Source of the DNA: Lentzea californiensis
GTDB taxonomy: Bacteria > Actinomycetota > Actinomycetes > Mycobacteriales > Pseudonocardiaceae
DNA length: 64,000 bases
Direction: 5' to 3'
Assembly: GCF_024648825.1 (NCBI RefSeq)
Contig: NZ_JANBBE010000002.1
Location: 558,001-622,000 of the forward strand
Below, piece by piece: positions 44,210 through 51,910 of this stretch. Each line of letters starts with the position of its first letter. The first letter of the stretch is position 1. The translations under genes were made by a program, and so were the position numbers. Below the pieces are notes generated by a model. That model was not told where the DNA came from. It saw only the letters and a program-made list of their open reading frames with translations, and made no database searches.

Positions 44210-44806
44210 TCATGGTGCTTCAGCACCCACGAATCGGGAAAGGATCAACCGGAGGGTGCTCACCTGTTCGTGTGCGTCGAAGTCCGGGTCGATCAGCCTG
44301 CCGAACAGGCCGTCGACCAGACCCTGGGCCCAGCTCGCGGCCGTCAGCGCGCTCACCGGGAGGGTGATCTGACCCGCGTCGTGCGCCTGCTGGAGCAGGG
44401 CGGCCAGCTCGTCGCGCACGACCTGTTCGTTGCGGCCGGCCAGCTCCCACAGCTCCGGATCGCGGCTGGCCTGCGTCACGACCTCCAGCACCAGCCCTGC
44501 CACGGACCTGTCCAGCGCGGGTTCGCACAGGTGGCCGACCATCAGCAGGACGCCGTCCCACGGGCTCAGCTCGCGGGCTCGGGCGAACACGGCCGCGTTG
44601 TCCTCGGCGTCCTGCACGAAGATCTCGCGGAAGATCGCCCGCTTGGTGGGGAAGTAGTGGAAGAGGCTGCCGGTGCTGATGTCCGCGGCCCTGCAGATGT
44701 CCGCGACGGTCGTGCGTTCGAAACCCTTCTGCGCGAACAGTCCCGCCGCGGTGTCGGTGATGTGCCGCTTCTTCTCCGCGTGCTTGACCGGGTCTACCGT
44801 TCGCAC
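44210..44806 (-). CDS. TetR-family transcriptional repressor
   Basis: A 198-residue protein with a classic TetR N-terminus (EKKRHITDTAAGLFAQKGFERTTVADICRAADISTGSLFHYFPTKRAIFREIF) and a helical ligand domain ending LFGRLIDPDFDAHEQVSTLRLIL. Ligand unknown. Start GTG 44806 overlaps the 3' end of the YqeB-like gene by 13 nt, so the two form an operon. The perfect palindrome upstream of that operon is the likely binding site, which makes it autoregulated. Confidence 0.9.
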   Translation of the reverse strand: MRTVDPVKHAEKKRHITDTAAGLFAQKGFERTTVADICRAADISTGSLFHYFPTKRAIFREIFVQDAEDNAAVFARARELSPWDGVLLMVGHLCEPALDRSVAGLVLEVVTQASRDPELWELAGRNEQVVRDELAALLQQAHDAGQITLPVSALTAASWAQGLVDGLFGRLIDPDFDAHEQVSTLRLILSRFVGAEAP

Positions 44807-45459
44807 CTGTAGTACTGCCTCTTCTTCTCGTCCCGCACGGAGACGCCGCGTTTGCGGATCTCCCGTGCCAGTTCCGCGGCCTCCTCGTGCTCGTACTTCG
44901 AGATGGCCTTCCGGCGGGCCGTGAACAGCGCGTTCACGTCCGCCGTCAGTTCGGGCGAGTGCTCGACCCACATCCGGAACTCCTCCGCGAACGGGTCCGC
45001 GGAGCGCCACCGGTAGCCCTGCTCGGTGAAGGCGCGTTCGAGACTCGCCCTGCTCAGGTCGGACTTCTCGCGGGCCAGTTCGGCGCCGCTCGGGGACAGC
45101 AGCACGAGCTGCTTGCCGTCCGCGAACACCGACTCGACCTCGTCGCGGCCGAAGTCGAACGTCTTGTCGTCCTTGCGCAGTGTGATCCGCGCGTGGGAGA
45201 CCTCGACCGACATCATCTCGCTCGCCCAGAACAGCGCGAACACGAAGCCCGCGACCGCGCCGACCGCGAGCCCCCCGATCGTCCGCCACGGCTGCTGGAT
45301 GTCCGTGACCAGCTCGAACACGCCTTGGAACGGGAACCAGCCCAGGGTCGTGATCCACCCGGCTGCCAGCGTGAGCCCCCACGCCGCGGCGGCGCCGGCG
45401 GCCGGGCACGCGACCCAGATGCCGTACCGGACCGCTGCGGCCTCCTGCACAGTCGTCAT
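44794..45459 (-). CDS. YqeB-like membrane protein
   Basis: A 221-residue protein with two helix pairs near the N-terminus (GIWVACPAAGAAAAWGLTLAAGWI, IGGLAVGAVAGFVFALFWASEMMSVEV). A soluble part follows, with ITLRKDDKTFDFGRDEVESVFADGKQLVLLSPSGAELAREKSD and EEFRMWVEHSPELTADVNALFTARRKAI. This matches the YqeB family of Bacillus and actinobacteria, function unknown. TAGTAT lies 7 nt before ATG 45459. First gene of the tetR operon. Confidence 0.75.
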   Translation of the reverse strand: MTTVQEAAAVRYGIWVACPAAGAAAAWGLTLAAGWITTLGWFPFQGVFELVTDIQQPWRTIGGLAVGAVAGFVFALFWASEMMSVEVSHARITLRKDDKTFDFGRDEVESVFADGKQLVLLSPSGAELAREKSDLSRASLERAFTEQGYRWRSADPFAEEFRMWVEHSPELTADVNALFTARRKAISKYEHEEAAELAREIRKRGVSVRDEKKRQYYRCER

Positions 45460-45473
45460 GGGCCCAATACTAG

Positions 45474-45487
45474 ACCGAGCGCTCGGT
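45474..45487. promoter_or_regulatory. Perfect TetR-type operator palindrome
   Basis: ACCGAGCGCTCGGT is a perfect 14-bp palindrome immediately upstream of the TAGTAT -10 box (45467-45472, minus strand) of the yqeB-tetR operon. A/T bases flank it on both sides (TAG...TTA). This CCGAGCGCTCGG form is a common target of TetR proteins. Confidence 0.75.
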
Positions 45488-45497
45488 TTATGATGGG

Positions 45498-46640
45498 TTA
45501 CGGGAGGTAGAAGGTCAGCAGATCGCTCGTGACCCGCGGGAAGAGCCTGGTCATCAGGTCTTCTTTCGGGCCGGGGTAGACGTCGGAGAAGCGGCGGCGC
45601 AGCCCGTCCATGCCGTGCGGGCCGAACAGCAACGGCGCCAGCAGGTCCGGTGCGATTCCCGCGCCGCCCTGCGCACCGGGGCCGAGCAGCGTGCCGCCCC
45701 ACTCGTACGGGCCGATCTCCTCGCCGTCCCAGCGGAAGCGGACGTGCGTGCGGTAGAAGCCGAGCACCACCTCGTCGGGATCATGGCCCCGCAGGCGTTG
45801 CGCGAAGACCGGCCGGAGGTGTTCGAGCAGTCTCGGGATGCTCGGGATGCGCACCAGGTACTGGTCGAGGTCCGCTCGCCTGGGCGCCAGGTGTTCTTCC
45901 AGCGCCGGGTGCCGTTCCCCGACCTCGGCCGGGTTCACGAGCGCCACCAACGCCTTGACCGCGTCGTCGTCGATGCCGGCGATCTCGCCGAGCACGACGT
46001 CGCCTTCCTCCTCCGGTGTGCTGCGGCCCGTGGCGACCGGCGTGCCGTCGCGTTCGACGATCCACGTGGTCGAGCCGGTGCGGTTGATCAGCCAGCGCCA
46101 GCACGGCGTTGTGTGGGCCACGCGCAGGCCGGCGCCCTGCTGCGCGTCGTCCTGAAGCCGGTCGAGCACCGGGATGTCTGCCTCGGTCGCGCGCCGGATC
46201 GTGTGTCCCGCAACGGGTTCGGGCCTGCGGACGAGCTTGCGCGTCTGCTTGAACGGGATCGAGTAGGTGTAGCCGAACTGCCGGTAGAAGTACGGGATGC
46301 CCATCAGGAACTGGACCAGGTGGCCGCGTTCGGCCGACCTCTCGTTCGTCCAGTCCATCAACCGCCGCACCAGGCCTCTGCCCTCGTACTCGGTGCCGGT
46401 GGCCACCTGTTCGATCTGACCTGCCGGGATGCCGACGCCGGAGAGAGTCATCGTCTCGTCCATCAGCGTGGTGGTGGAGACGATCCGGCCGCCGTCGTCG
46501 GCGACCCCGACCCAGTCGCACCCCGCGTCCGGGTCGGTCATCAGCAGGCGGGCGTCGACGCCGTCGCTGGGGTCCATGCGCGAGACGACGAGCTTCTCGA
46601 CCTGGTCCACGTCTTCGGGGCGCGAGGTGCGAATCTCCAC
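45498..46640 (-). CDS. Eis-type GNAT acetyltransferase
   Basis: A 380-residue protein with the three-part Eis architecture. An N-terminal GNAT domain carries AGQIEQVATGTEYEGRGLVRRLMDWTNERSAERG and LMGIPYFYRQFGYTYSIPF. A second GNAT-like domain (about 145-270) follows, and an SCP2-like C-terminal domain (HVRFRWDGEEIGPYEWGG, LAPLLFGPHGMDGLRRRF) ends in a terminal carboxylate used in catalysis in the family. Relatives acetylate aminoglycosides and other amines. Start is GTG 46640, with AACACT 6 nt upstream. Confidence 0.88.
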   Translation of the reverse strand: MEIRTSRPEDVDQVEKLVVSRMDPSDGVDARLLMTDPDAGCDWVGVADDGGRIVSTTTLMDETMTLSGVGIPAGQIEQVATGTEYEGRGLVRRLMDWTNERSAERGHLVQFLMGIPYFYRQFGYTYSIPFKQTRKLVRRPEPVAGHTIRRATEADIPVLDRLQDDAQQGAGLRVAHTTPCWRWLINRTGSTTWIVERDGTPVATGRSTPEEEGDVVLGEIAGIDDDAVKALVALVNPAEVGERHPALEEHLAPRRADLDQYLVRIPSIPRLLEHLRPVFAQRLRGHDPDEVVLGFYRTHVRFRWDGEEIGPYEWGGTLLGPGAQGGAGIAPDLLAPLLFGPHGMDGLRRRFSDVYPGPKEDLMTRLFPRVTSDLLTFYLP

Positions 46641-46694
46641 GGCCGGAGTGTTTCCAGGGCGGTGGTTGTCCGCAAACGGATTTACGGTCGGGGC

Positions 46695-47198
46695 ATGGAC
46701 TGGAACAAGCAGTTGACGGACCAGCTCGAGTTCCACTGGAACGTCCAGGCGCGGCCGCGGCTCGAAGGACTGACGGACGACGAGTACTTCTGGCAGCCCG
46801 TGCCCGGCGCGTGGACCATCCGGAAGGACAACTCGATCGACTGGCAGTACCCGGCGCCCGAACCGGCACCGGTCACCACGATCGCGTGGCGGATGGCGCA
46901 CATCATCGTCGGCGTGTTCAACGCCCGCACGGCCTCGCACTTCGGTGGCCCGCCCGCCGATCACGCGACCTGGCAGTACGCGATGAGCGCCGACGAGGCG
47001 TTGAAGCAGCTGGACGACGCGTACGAGGCGTGGATGGCCGGCGCGCGCACGGCCGATCTGTCCAAGGCTGTCGGTCCGGCGGAAGGGCCGTTCGCGGAAG
47101 AGCCCATGGCGACTCTGGTGTTGCACATCAACCGCGAGGTCATCCACCACCTCGCGGAGGTCGCGCTGCTCCGTGATCTGTATCTGAGGGAGAGCTAG
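46695..47198 (+). CDS. DinB-family (DUF664-like) protein
   Basis: A 167-residue four-helix bundle: MDWNKQLTDQLEFHWNVQARPRLEGLTDDEYFWQPVPGAWTI, IAWRMAHIIVGVFNARTASHFGG, TLVLHINREVIHHLAEVALLRDLY. Three His residues (WRMAHI, VIHH) could bind metal as in DinB/bacillithiol-transferase-like enzymes. Function unknown. It is not DNA polymerase IV, which has the same old gene name. TACGGT lies 6 nt before the ATG. Confidence 0.85.
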   Translation: MDWNKQLTDQLEFHWNVQARPRLEGLTDDEYFWQPVPGAWTIRKDNSIDWQYPAPEPAPVTTIAWRMAHIIVGVFNARTASHFGGPPADHATWQYAMSADEALKQLDDAYEAWMAGARTADLSKAVGPAEGPFAEEPMATLVLHINREVIHHLAEVALLRDLYLRES

Positions 47199-47202
47199 TC
47201 AC

Positions 47203-47231
47203 CTACAAGTGCCTACTTTCTACAAGTTGGC
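47203..47231. promoter_or_regulatory. HxlR/YodB-like operator before the quinone reductase gene
   Basis: GCCTACTT-TCTAC-AAGTTGGC (47211-47231) is a near-perfect dyad with the TACTT-n-AAGT core of HxlR-family sites. CTACAAGT is also repeated at 47203-47210 and 47220-47227. It lies about 50 nt before the reductase start codon. Confidence 0.5.
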
Positions 47232-47279
47232 GCTAACTGCAAGATGGTGCCCGTCGAGAACGTCGAAGAGGGGACCATC

Positions 47280-48185
47280 ATGCGAGTCATCACGCAGAAG
47301 ACCGTGGGCGACGCGTCCGTGCTGGAGATCGCGGAGGTGGCGATGCCCGTCGCTGGACCGGGTGAGGTACTGGTCAAGGTAGGTGCGGCGGGCGTGAACC
47401 CGGTCGACACCTACATCCGCGGCGGCGGCTTCCCGGCGCTCGGCGAGCCGCCGTTCACGCTGGGCTGGGACGTCGCGGGCACCGTCGAGCACGCCGGTGA
47501 GGGGTTCGCGGCCGGTGACGAGGTCTACGGGATGCTCGACTTCCCCGGTACGGGCGGTGGTTACGTCGAGTACGCCGTGGTGAAGGCCTCCAGCCTGGCG
47601 AAGCGTCCGTCGTGGCTGACCGTCGAGCAGGCGGGCGCGGTACCGGTGGTGGCGCTGACGGCCTGGCAGGCCCTCGTCGGGCGGGGTGGCGTTTCCGCCG
47701 GTCAGCGGGTGCTGGTCCACGCCGCCGCCGGAGGCGTCGGGCACGTCGCGGTGCAGATCGCCAAGGCGCGGGGTGCATACGTGATCGGCACGGCCTCGGC
47801 GGCCAAGCACGACTTCCTGCGCTCGCTCGGCGTGGACGAGGTCGTCGACTACCGCCACCAGGACTTCACCGAGATCGAGCCGGTCGACGTCGTGCTGGAC
47901 ACGATCGGAGGCGAGTACGCCGAGCGGTCCGCGAAGGTGGTCAAGCCGGGCGGCGTGCTGGTGTCGATCATCCCGAGCAACCCGGGTTTTGACGTTGACC
48001 GAGCTTCCGAGCTCGGAATCCGGTTCGAGCTGTTCCTGAGCGTCACCGCGTCAGGTGCCGAACTCGCCGCGTTGCCGCAGCTCAGCGTGCAGATCGACCA
48101 CGCGGTGCCGCTGGCCGACGTCACGAAGGCCCACGAGCTGGTCGAATCCGGCCGGACCACGGGCAAGGTCGTCCTGGTGCCGTGA
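47280..48185 (+). CDS. NADPH:quinone reductase-type zinc-free alcohol dehydrogenase
   Basis: A 301-residue MDR-superfamily enzyme: GPGEVLVKVGAAGVNPVDTYIRGGGFP, PFTLGWDVAGTVEHAGEGFAAGDEVYG, and the Rossmann loop QRVLVHAAAGGVGHVAVQIAKARGAYVIGTAS. No Cys/His zinc ligands are present, so it belongs to the quinone reductase branch that reduces quinones or enones with NADPH. Start is ATG 47280, with GAAGAGGGG upstream. A dyad like those of redox-sensing HxlR repressors lies upstream. Confidence 0.92.
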   Translation: MRVITQKTVGDASVLEIAEVAMPVAGPGEVLVKVGAAGVNPVDTYIRGGGFPALGEPPFTLGWDVAGTVEHAGEGFAAGDEVYGMLDFPGTGGGYVEYAVVKASSLAKRPSWLTVEQAGAVPVVALTAWQALVGRGGVSAGQRVLVHAAAGGVGHVAVQIAKARGAYVIGTASAAKHDFLRSLGVDEVVDYRHQDFTEIEPVDVVLDTIGGEYAERSAKVVKPGGVLVSIIPSNPGFDVDRASELGIRFELFLSVTASGAELAALPQLSVQIDHAVPLADVTKAHELVESGRTTGKVVLVP

Positions 48186-48191
48186 CCCCTC

Positions 48192-48218
48192 GTTAACCAT
48201 TCGTTGACCATGTACACC
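48192..48218 (+). promoter_or_regulatory. PHO-box-like direct repeats
   Basis: GTTAACC-ATTC-GTTGACC-ATG-TACACC gives two strong 7-nt units at 11-nt spacing (48192-48198, 48203-48209) and a weaker third. The pattern matches the GTTCACC-n4 direct repeats bound by PhoP in actinomycetes. It lies about 50 nt before a secreted nuclease gene, a sensible target for phosphate control. Confidence 0.5.
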
Positions 48219-48247
48219 GATCGTGTGCGAAACATCCACACGATCGG
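48217..48247 (+). promoter_or_regulatory. Hairpin touching the nuclease ribosome binding site
   Basis: CCGATCGTGTG and CACACGATCGG form a perfect 11-bp inverted repeat with a 9-nt loop. The right arm overlaps the first bases of the Shine-Dalgarno GGGGAG (48246-48251). It could limit translation if transcribed, or be a second protein binding site. Confidence 0.5.
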
Positions 48248-48256
48248 GGAGTGCTC

Positions 48257-49402
48257 ATGGCACGGTGGAGTCCACTTGCTTTAGTCGTCGCTTTGCTGGC
48301 GGCGGTCGGCCTGTACGGGTCGACCGCCGCTGTCGCAGCAGCTCCGCTCACCGTCGCGCAGGCGATCGCGACCCAGAACGGGTCGTCGGCGACTGTTCGC
48401 GGATACGTCGTCGGCCAACCCACGGCCACGACGACCGTCCTGCGTTCGGGCTATCCGAACGACTACGCGCTCGCCCTGGCCGACTCGGCGTCCACGACCA
48501 GCACTTCGAGCATGGTCTACGTGCAGATCCCGTCGTCGTTCCGCGCCGCGTGGGGCATGAGGACGAACCCGTCGCTGCTGGGCAAGCAGATCGACGTGAC
48601 GGGCTCCCTGAGCGCGTACTTCTCGCACGCCGGCCTGACCTCGGCCACGGCGTTCGCGTTCGCCGCCACGACCCCGCCGCCGACCAGCGGCACGACCACC
48701 CCGCCACCCTCCGACTGCCCCGCCTACTACGCGGCGGCCTGCGGCAAGTCCGGTGCGGCGCTGAAGTCGGCGTTGAACGGCATCATCCGCGGCCACACCA
48801 AGCTGACTTACACGCAGGTCTGGGAAGCGCTGAAGGTCACCGACCAGGACCCGAACAACTCGGCGAACGTGATCCTGCTGTACAGCGGCACTTCCCGCTC
48901 GAAGACGGCCAACGGCGGTGACCAGAACGACTGGAACCGCGAGCACGTCTGGCCCCAGTCGCACGGTCCCTTCGACACCAGCACCGACGCCGGTACCGAC
49001 CTGCACCACCTGCGGCCCGAGGACGTGACGGTGAACGGGGTCCGCGGCAACCTGGACTTCGACAACGGCGGCACCCAGACCCACCCTGAAGCGCCCGGCA
49101 ACGTCTTCGACGCCGATTCGTGGGAGCCGCGCAACGCCGTGAAGGGCGACGTCGCGCGCATGCTGTTCTACATGGCCGTGCGCTACGAAAGCGGCGACCA
49201 GGTGAACCTGGAGCTCAACAACTCGACGTCCAACGGCTCACAGCCGTACATGGGCAAGCTCTCGGTCCTCAAGCAGTGGAACCTGCAGGACCCGCCGGAC
49301 GCGTCCGAGCAGCGGCGCAACCAGGTGATCTTCGACAGCTACCAGCGCAACCGGAACCCGTTCATCGACGACTACAAGTGGGCGGACCTCATTTGGCCGT
49401 GA
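48257..49402 (+). CDS. Secreted endonuclease I family nuclease
   Basis: A 381-residue exported protein: signal peptide (MARWSPLALVVALLAAVGLYG ... AAVAAA), an N-terminal OB-like domain (LTVAQAIATQNGSSATVRGYVVG, MVYVQIPSSFRAAWG), a Thr/Pro linker (TTPPPTSGTTTPPPS), then an endonuclease I domain with NDWNREHVWPQSHG (beta-beta-alpha metal site, catalytic His), TDLHHLRPEDVTVNGVRGN and RMLFYMAVRYESGDQ. It should degrade extracellular DNA or RNA. Start is ATG 48257, with GGGGAG 5 nt upstream. The PHO-box-like repeats suggest induction under phosphate limitation. Confidence 0.92.
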   Translation: MARWSPLALVVALLAAVGLYGSTAAVAAAPLTVAQAIATQNGSSATVRGYVVGQPTATTTVLRSGYPNDYALALADSASTTSTSSMVYVQIPSSFRAAWGMRTNPSLLGKQIDVTGSLSAYFSHAGLTSATAFAFAATTPPPTSGTTTPPPSDCPAYYAAACGKSGAALKSALNGIIRGHTKLTYTQVWEALKVTDQDPNNSANVILLYSGTSRSKTANGGDQNDWNREHVWPQSHGPFDTSTDAGTDLHHLRPEDVTVNGVRGNLDFDNGGTQTHPEAPGNVFDADSWEPRNAVKGDVARMLFYMAVRYESGDQVNLELNNSTSNGSQPYMGKLSVLKQWNLQDPPDASEQRRNQVIFDSYQRNRNPFIDDYKWADLIWP

Positions 49403-49835
49403 GGCGTTCGAGGAAGGGGCGCTGCGCGGAGACGATCTTCGCGCTCGCCTCTTCCACGCTGAACCACTGGACGCGGTCGACCTCGGGGAACGTCTTGCGC
49501 TGACCCGACTTCGGCGGCCACTCCATCTCGAACGTGCCGGGCGTGACCGCCGCGGGGTCCAGGTCGCCTTCGAGCGCCCAGACCGTGATGACCTTGCCGG
49601 AGCCCTTGGCCTCGCCGAGCGGGACCAGTTCGCCGTCCGGCACCGGCAGCCCGAGCTCCTCCTCGAACTCCCTGCGCGCGGCGGCCTCGGGCGTCTCGTC
49701 GTCGGTGTACTCGCCCTTCGGCACGGACCACGCGCCGGCGTCCTTGCGGGCCCAGAACGGGCCACCCATGTGCCCGAGGAGCACCTCGAGCTGCTCGCGC
49801 CTTCTGAAGAGCAGGATTCCGGCCGACCGTTTCAT
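49389..49835 (-). CDS. Nudix hydrolase
   Basis: A 148-residue protein with a full Nudix box GEYTDDETPEAAARREFEEELGL (G-x5-E-x7-REUxEExGU) near residue 40. It starts KRSAGILLFRRREQLEVLLGHMGGPFWARKDAGAWSVPKG. This NTP-pyrophosphohydrolase-like subfamily has unknown substrates, possibly oxidised nucleotides or coenzymes. Start ATG 49835 is preferred because GATAAT lies exactly 7 nt upstream; ATG 49844 is in frame. Divergent from DNA polymerase IV with 26 nt between. Confidence 0.9.
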   Translation of the reverse strand: MKRSAGILLFRRREQLEVLLGHMGGPFWARKDAGAWSVPKGEYTDDETPEAAARREFEEELGLPVPDGELVPLGEAKGSGKVITVWALEGDLDPAAVTPGTFEMEWPPKSGQRKTFPEVDRVQWFSVEEASAKIVSAQRPFLERLTAK

Positions 49836-49861
49836 GCTCCCCATTATCTATTCTGGCCAGC

Positions 49862-50923
49862 ATGGCGGACTGGGTCCTGCACGTGGACCTCGACCAGTTC
49901 ATCGCGGCGGTCGAGGTGCTGCGCGACCCGTCGTTGCGCGGCAGGCCCGTGGTGGTGGGCGGCAACGGCGACCCGGCCGAGCGCGCGGTCGTGGCCACCG
50001 CGTCCTACGAGGCGCGCGAGTTCGGGGTGCGCTCGGGACTGCCGCTGCGGACCGCGTTCAAGAAGCTGCCCGACGCCGTCTACCTGCCGGTGGACCACGC
50101 GCTGTACGAGGCCGCGTCGGCGGACGTGATGGCCGTGCTGCGCTCGTTCCCCGTGGTCGTCGAGGTGATGGGGTGGGACGAGGCGTTCGTGGGCGTCTCA
50201 GCGGACGACCCGGTGGCGTTCGCACGGTCGTTGCAGGCGGCGGTGCTGGAGAAGACCGGCCTGCACTGCTCGGTGGGCATCGGCGACAACAAGCTGCGGG
50301 CCAAGATCGCGACCGAGTTCGGTAAGCCCGCCGGCGTCTTCCAGCTCACTCGGGAGAACTGGGTGGAGGTGATGGGGCACCGGCCGACGTCCGCGCTGTG
50401 GGGCATCGGCGCGAAGACCGAGCGCAAACTCGCCGAACTCGGCTTCGTGACCGTGACGGACCTGGCTTCCGCGCCGGTGGAGGAGCTGGCTCTGCGTTTC
50501 GGCCCGCGGATGGGTCCCCACTACCGGACCGTCGCCCAGGGCGCGGGGGACACGGTCGTGAGCGCGACGCCGTGGGTCGTGAAGTCCCGGTCGCACGAGA
50601 AGACCTTCCAGCTGGACCTCGTGTCGATGGAGGACATCCGCCGCGAGGTCGTGGCGCTGGCGCACCAGGTGGCGGTCGACGTGGTCGCCGAGGGACGTCC
50701 CGTCGTGCGCGTGGGCGTGAAAGTGCGGTTCGTGCCGTTCTTCACGAAGGTGCGGCTGATGAAGCTACCTGCACCGACGTCCTCCGCCGACAAGCTGGTG
50801 GCAGCCGCTCTGGTCGTGCTGGACCGCTTCGAACACGGCCGTGCCGTTCGCCTTCTCGGAGTACGCGCGGAATTCTCTGACGATGATGTCGAACCGAAAC
50901 CTTCTCCTTCGACGTATCAGTAA
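49862..50923 (+). CDS. DNA polymerase IV (Y-family translesion polymerase)
   Basis: A 353-residue Y-family polymerase. The catalytic acidic residues are in VLHVDLDQFIAAVEVL and VVEVMGWDEAFVGVS. The fingers have ERAVVATASYEAREFGVRSG, helix-hairpin-helix regions are GIGDNKLRAKIATEFGKPAGV and ALWGIGAKTERKLAELG, and the little-finger domain covers about 235-340. It bypasses lesions with low fidelity. The MGWDEAF form, instead of SIDEAY/F, is typical of one actinobacterial DinB subgroup. TATTCT lies 7 nt before the ATG. No LexA box was seen. Confidence 0.93.
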   Translation: MADWVLHVDLDQFIAAVEVLRDPSLRGRPVVVGGNGDPAERAVVATASYEAREFGVRSGLPLRTAFKKLPDAVYLPVDHALYEAASADVMAVLRSFPVVVEVMGWDEAFVGVSADDPVAFARSLQAAVLEKTGLHCSVGIGDNKLRAKIATEFGKPAGVFQLTRENWVEVMGHRPTSALWGIGAKTERKLAELGFVTVTDLASAPVEELALRFGPRMGPHYRTVAQGAGDTVVSATPWVVKSRSHEKTFQLDLVSMEDIRREVVALAHQVAVDVVAEGRPVVRVGVKVRFVPFFTKVRLMKLPAPTSSADKLVAAALVVLDRFEHGRAVRLLGVRAEFSDDDVEPKPSPSTYQ

Positions 50924-50951
50924 GTAGAGGATTCACCGCTAGGAGAAGAAG

Positions 50952-51164
50952 ATGACCGAATCATCGCTCACACACCGCGACCGGGCCGTTCTCAGAGCAG
51001 TCGCCGACGGCCGCTGCGAGATCGCCGGAAGCTCTCTGCTCGTCGACGGCCTGTGCTGCGCCGACCAGTTCGCCGGCCTGCGCCTGAGGACAGCGGGCCT
51101 GATCAGCACCCGTCCAGGCCCTGCCGCGCTGACCACGGCGGGCTACGAGGTGCTCGCCGCCTGA
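50952..51164 (+). CDS. Small winged-helix-like protein
   Basis: A 70-residue protein, MTESSLTHRDRAVLRAVADGRCEI ... LCCADQFAGLRLRTAGLIS ... ALTTAGYEVLAA. The pattern (helix, helix, then LRTAGLI and a wing ending LTxxGxxxL) is that of a minimal winged helix. A strong AGGAGAAG Shine-Dalgarno lies just before ATG 50952, and the codon use is normal. Possibly follows the polymerase gene in an operon (28 nt gap). Two adjacent Cys (LCCAD) might bind metal. It overlaps the convergent methyltransferase gene by 22 nt. Confidence 0.7.
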   Translation: MTESSLTHRDRAVLRAVADGRCEIAGSSLLVDGLCCADQFAGLRLRTAGLISTRPGPAALTTAGYEVLAA

Positions 51165-51874
51165 CTTTTGCGGAAGAGCGACATCAGGTACTTGTTCGAA
51201 AACCGATAGCCGCCGTCCGGAGTTCGGAACGGTTCAACCGCGGCCTTGATTTTTTCCGCGACTTCTTCCTCCCCTTCGCTCTCGATGATGCGCTGGTAGC
51301 TGCCCACGCTCAGGAAGCTGCGCAGCATCGTGGCCTCGTCGGGTTGCGTCAGAGGAATGTCGATCGTGAGTTGCTCCTGCGGCTCGGGCAGCGTCGCACC
51401 CCTGCGCCCGCTCGTCCCGCGCACGGCCCTGCCGACGACCAGCAGATCGCTCGGGATCTCCGGATGCCACTGGCACACGACCACGTAGTCCTTGCTGACC
51501 CGGACGGCCTCCGCGAACGCCTCGTCGGGGTCCCGTGCGAAGAACAGCGCGTTGAACGCCGTCACGACGTCGAACGTGCCGTCCTCCCAGGGCAACCGCC
51601 CCAGCGGCAGCTCGTGGAACTCGGCGGCGCTCGCCTGTCGCGCCAGCGCGATCATGGCCGGCGAGATGTCGATCCCGGTCGCCTTCGCGCCCGCCTCCGC
51701 CGCGGCGGCGCAGAACTCGCCGCTGCCGCACGCCAGGTCGAGCACCTTGGTGCCCGCCGTGATGCCCGTGCGTTCGATCGCGGTCTTCCAGGCGGGCATG
51801 GACATCCGCGCGCCCAGCGCCGCTCGCTGCGAGGCCTTGCGCCCCCACAGCTCGCCTTCCTGGATCTCCGTCAC
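51143..51874 (-). CDS. Class I SAM-dependent methyltransferase
   Basis: A 243-residue protein with motif I TKVLDLACGSGEFCAAAAEAGA, ATGIDISPAMIALARQ (motif II), and LPWEDGTFDVVTAFNALFF. The C-terminal part (LTIDIPLTQPDEATMLRSFLSVGSYQRI) resembles UbiE/COQ5-type small-molecule methyltransferases. Substrate unknown. Start is GTG 51874 (VTEIQEGELWG), with TAGGGT 7 nt upstream. Confidence 0.87.
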   Translation of the reverse strand: MTEIQEGELWGRKASQRAALGARMSMPAWKTAIERTGITAGTKVLDLACGSGEFCAAAAEAGAKATGIDISPAMIALARQASAAEFHELPLGRLPWEDGTFDVVTAFNALFFARDPDEAFAEAVRVSKDYVVVCQWHPEIPSDLLVVGRAVRGTSGRRGATLPEPQEQLTIDIPLTQPDEATMLRSFLSVGSYQRIIESEGEEEVAEKIKAAVEPFRTPDGGYRFSNKYLMSLFRKSQAASTS

Positions 51875-51910
51875 GGCTACGACCCTAATCCGCTGGCGAG
51901 GCCGTGGATC

